In this document: in pieces, positions 11,659-11,785 of the stretch
Layout: every line of letters starts with the position of its first letter
Numbering within the stretch: position 1 is the stretch's first letter
Assembly: GCA_040275425.1 (NCBI GenBank)
Contig: JBEOKB010000048.1
Location: forward strand, 1 to 11,785
Direction of reading: 5' to 3'
DNA: 11,785 nt
DNA from: Pinisolibacter sp040275425
GTDB lineage: Bacteria; Pseudomonadota; Alphaproteobacteria; Rhizobiales; Ancalomicrobiaceae
Notes under the pieces: generated by a model
Database searches by the model: none
Seen by the model: only the letters and a program-made list of their open reading frames with translations
Told to the model about the DNA's origin: nothing
Position numbers and translations under genes: made by a program

Positions 11659-11785
11659 ATGACGGGCCAGGGTTTCGCGGTGCTGTGGTTGCAGGCCGGC
11701 AGTTGCGGCGGCTGCACCATGTCGGTGCTCGAGCACGGGTCGGCCGGTCTGTTCGCGGAGCTCGAGACCTTCGGCATCGAGCTGG
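11659..11785 (+). CDS. hupU: [NiFe]-hydrogenase small subunit, sensory HupU/HoxB type (5' part only)
   Basis: Only the first 42 residues are present; the gene runs off the right edge. They contain VLWLQAGSCGGCTMSVLE, which carries the CGGC cysteine pair that begins proximal [4Fe-4S] ligation in [NiFe]-hydrogenase small subunits. The WLQxGxCGGCTMS wording is that of regulatory hydrogenases such as HupU and HoxB, where uptake enzymes read differently. The protein starts only six residues before this block, so it lacks the long Tat signal of membrane uptake hydrogenases and should be cytoplasmic. HupU with HupV senses hydrogen and controls hup expression. GAGGA (11648-11652) is six bases before the start. 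Another signal-less [NiFe] group cannot be excluded from so short a piece. Confidence 0.8.
   Translation, partial: MTGQGFAVLWLQAGSCGGCTMSVLEHGSAGLFAELETFGIEL

Overview
This window is very GC-rich, compactly packed chromosomal DNA from an alphaproteobacterium, most likely of the order Hyphomicrobiales (Rhizobiales). The basis is the gene set (leuD, asd, yciB, tam, RidA, a conserved rhizobial-type Fe-S protein operon), the codon bias, Shine-Dalgarno-led starts and frequent ATGA start/stop overlaps. No genus can be assigned from sequence alone. I see no insertion sequence, CRISPR array, rRNA or complete tRNA.

Layout. Positions 1-84 hold what looks like the displaced 3' end of a tRNA gene (ending CAGCTCCACCA) followed by a clean intrinsic terminator. 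Because the sequence just before it does not form a T-arm, this may be the attachment-site scar of an integrated element lying to the left. Positions 251-2729 hold five plus-strand genes: a secreted monoheme cytochrome c, a small one-TM protein, a two-cluster Fe-S protein, a minimal zincin metallopeptidase and a secreted SH3-like protein. The last four are nearly contiguous or overlapping and look like one operon. leuD (2814-3419) follows, with its own candidate promoter and a hairpin terminator. A LysE-type exporter and a RidA-family gene come next (3526-4568).

Positions 4576-7812 are minus-strand: tam, asd and a PAP2-family phosphatase. ridA and tam converge on a perfect palindrome that contains both stop codons. 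The 400-base gap upstream of asd contains several hairpins and a strong plus-strand terminator with no plus-strand gene in front of it, so it may encode a small RNA. A second LysE-family exporter (7900-8556) converges on yciB (8560-9201, minus) with only 3 bases between them. Divergent from yciB is a conserved protein of unknown function with a Rossmann-like core (9372-10169). Then comes a secreted trypsin-like/HtrA-type protein with an unrecognised N-terminal domain (10310-11608). The window ends inside a gene for a [NiFe]-hydrogenase small subunit of the HupU/HoxB sensory type, the probable edge of a hydrogen-sensing cluster.

Functionally this is mostly housekeeping: leucine and aspartate-family amino acid synthesis, amino acid export, metabolite repair and cell-envelope genes. 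The most open questions are the Fe-S/zincin operon, the orphan-terminator RNA candidate, the tRNA-end scar and the protease-like gene next to the hydrogenase sensor.
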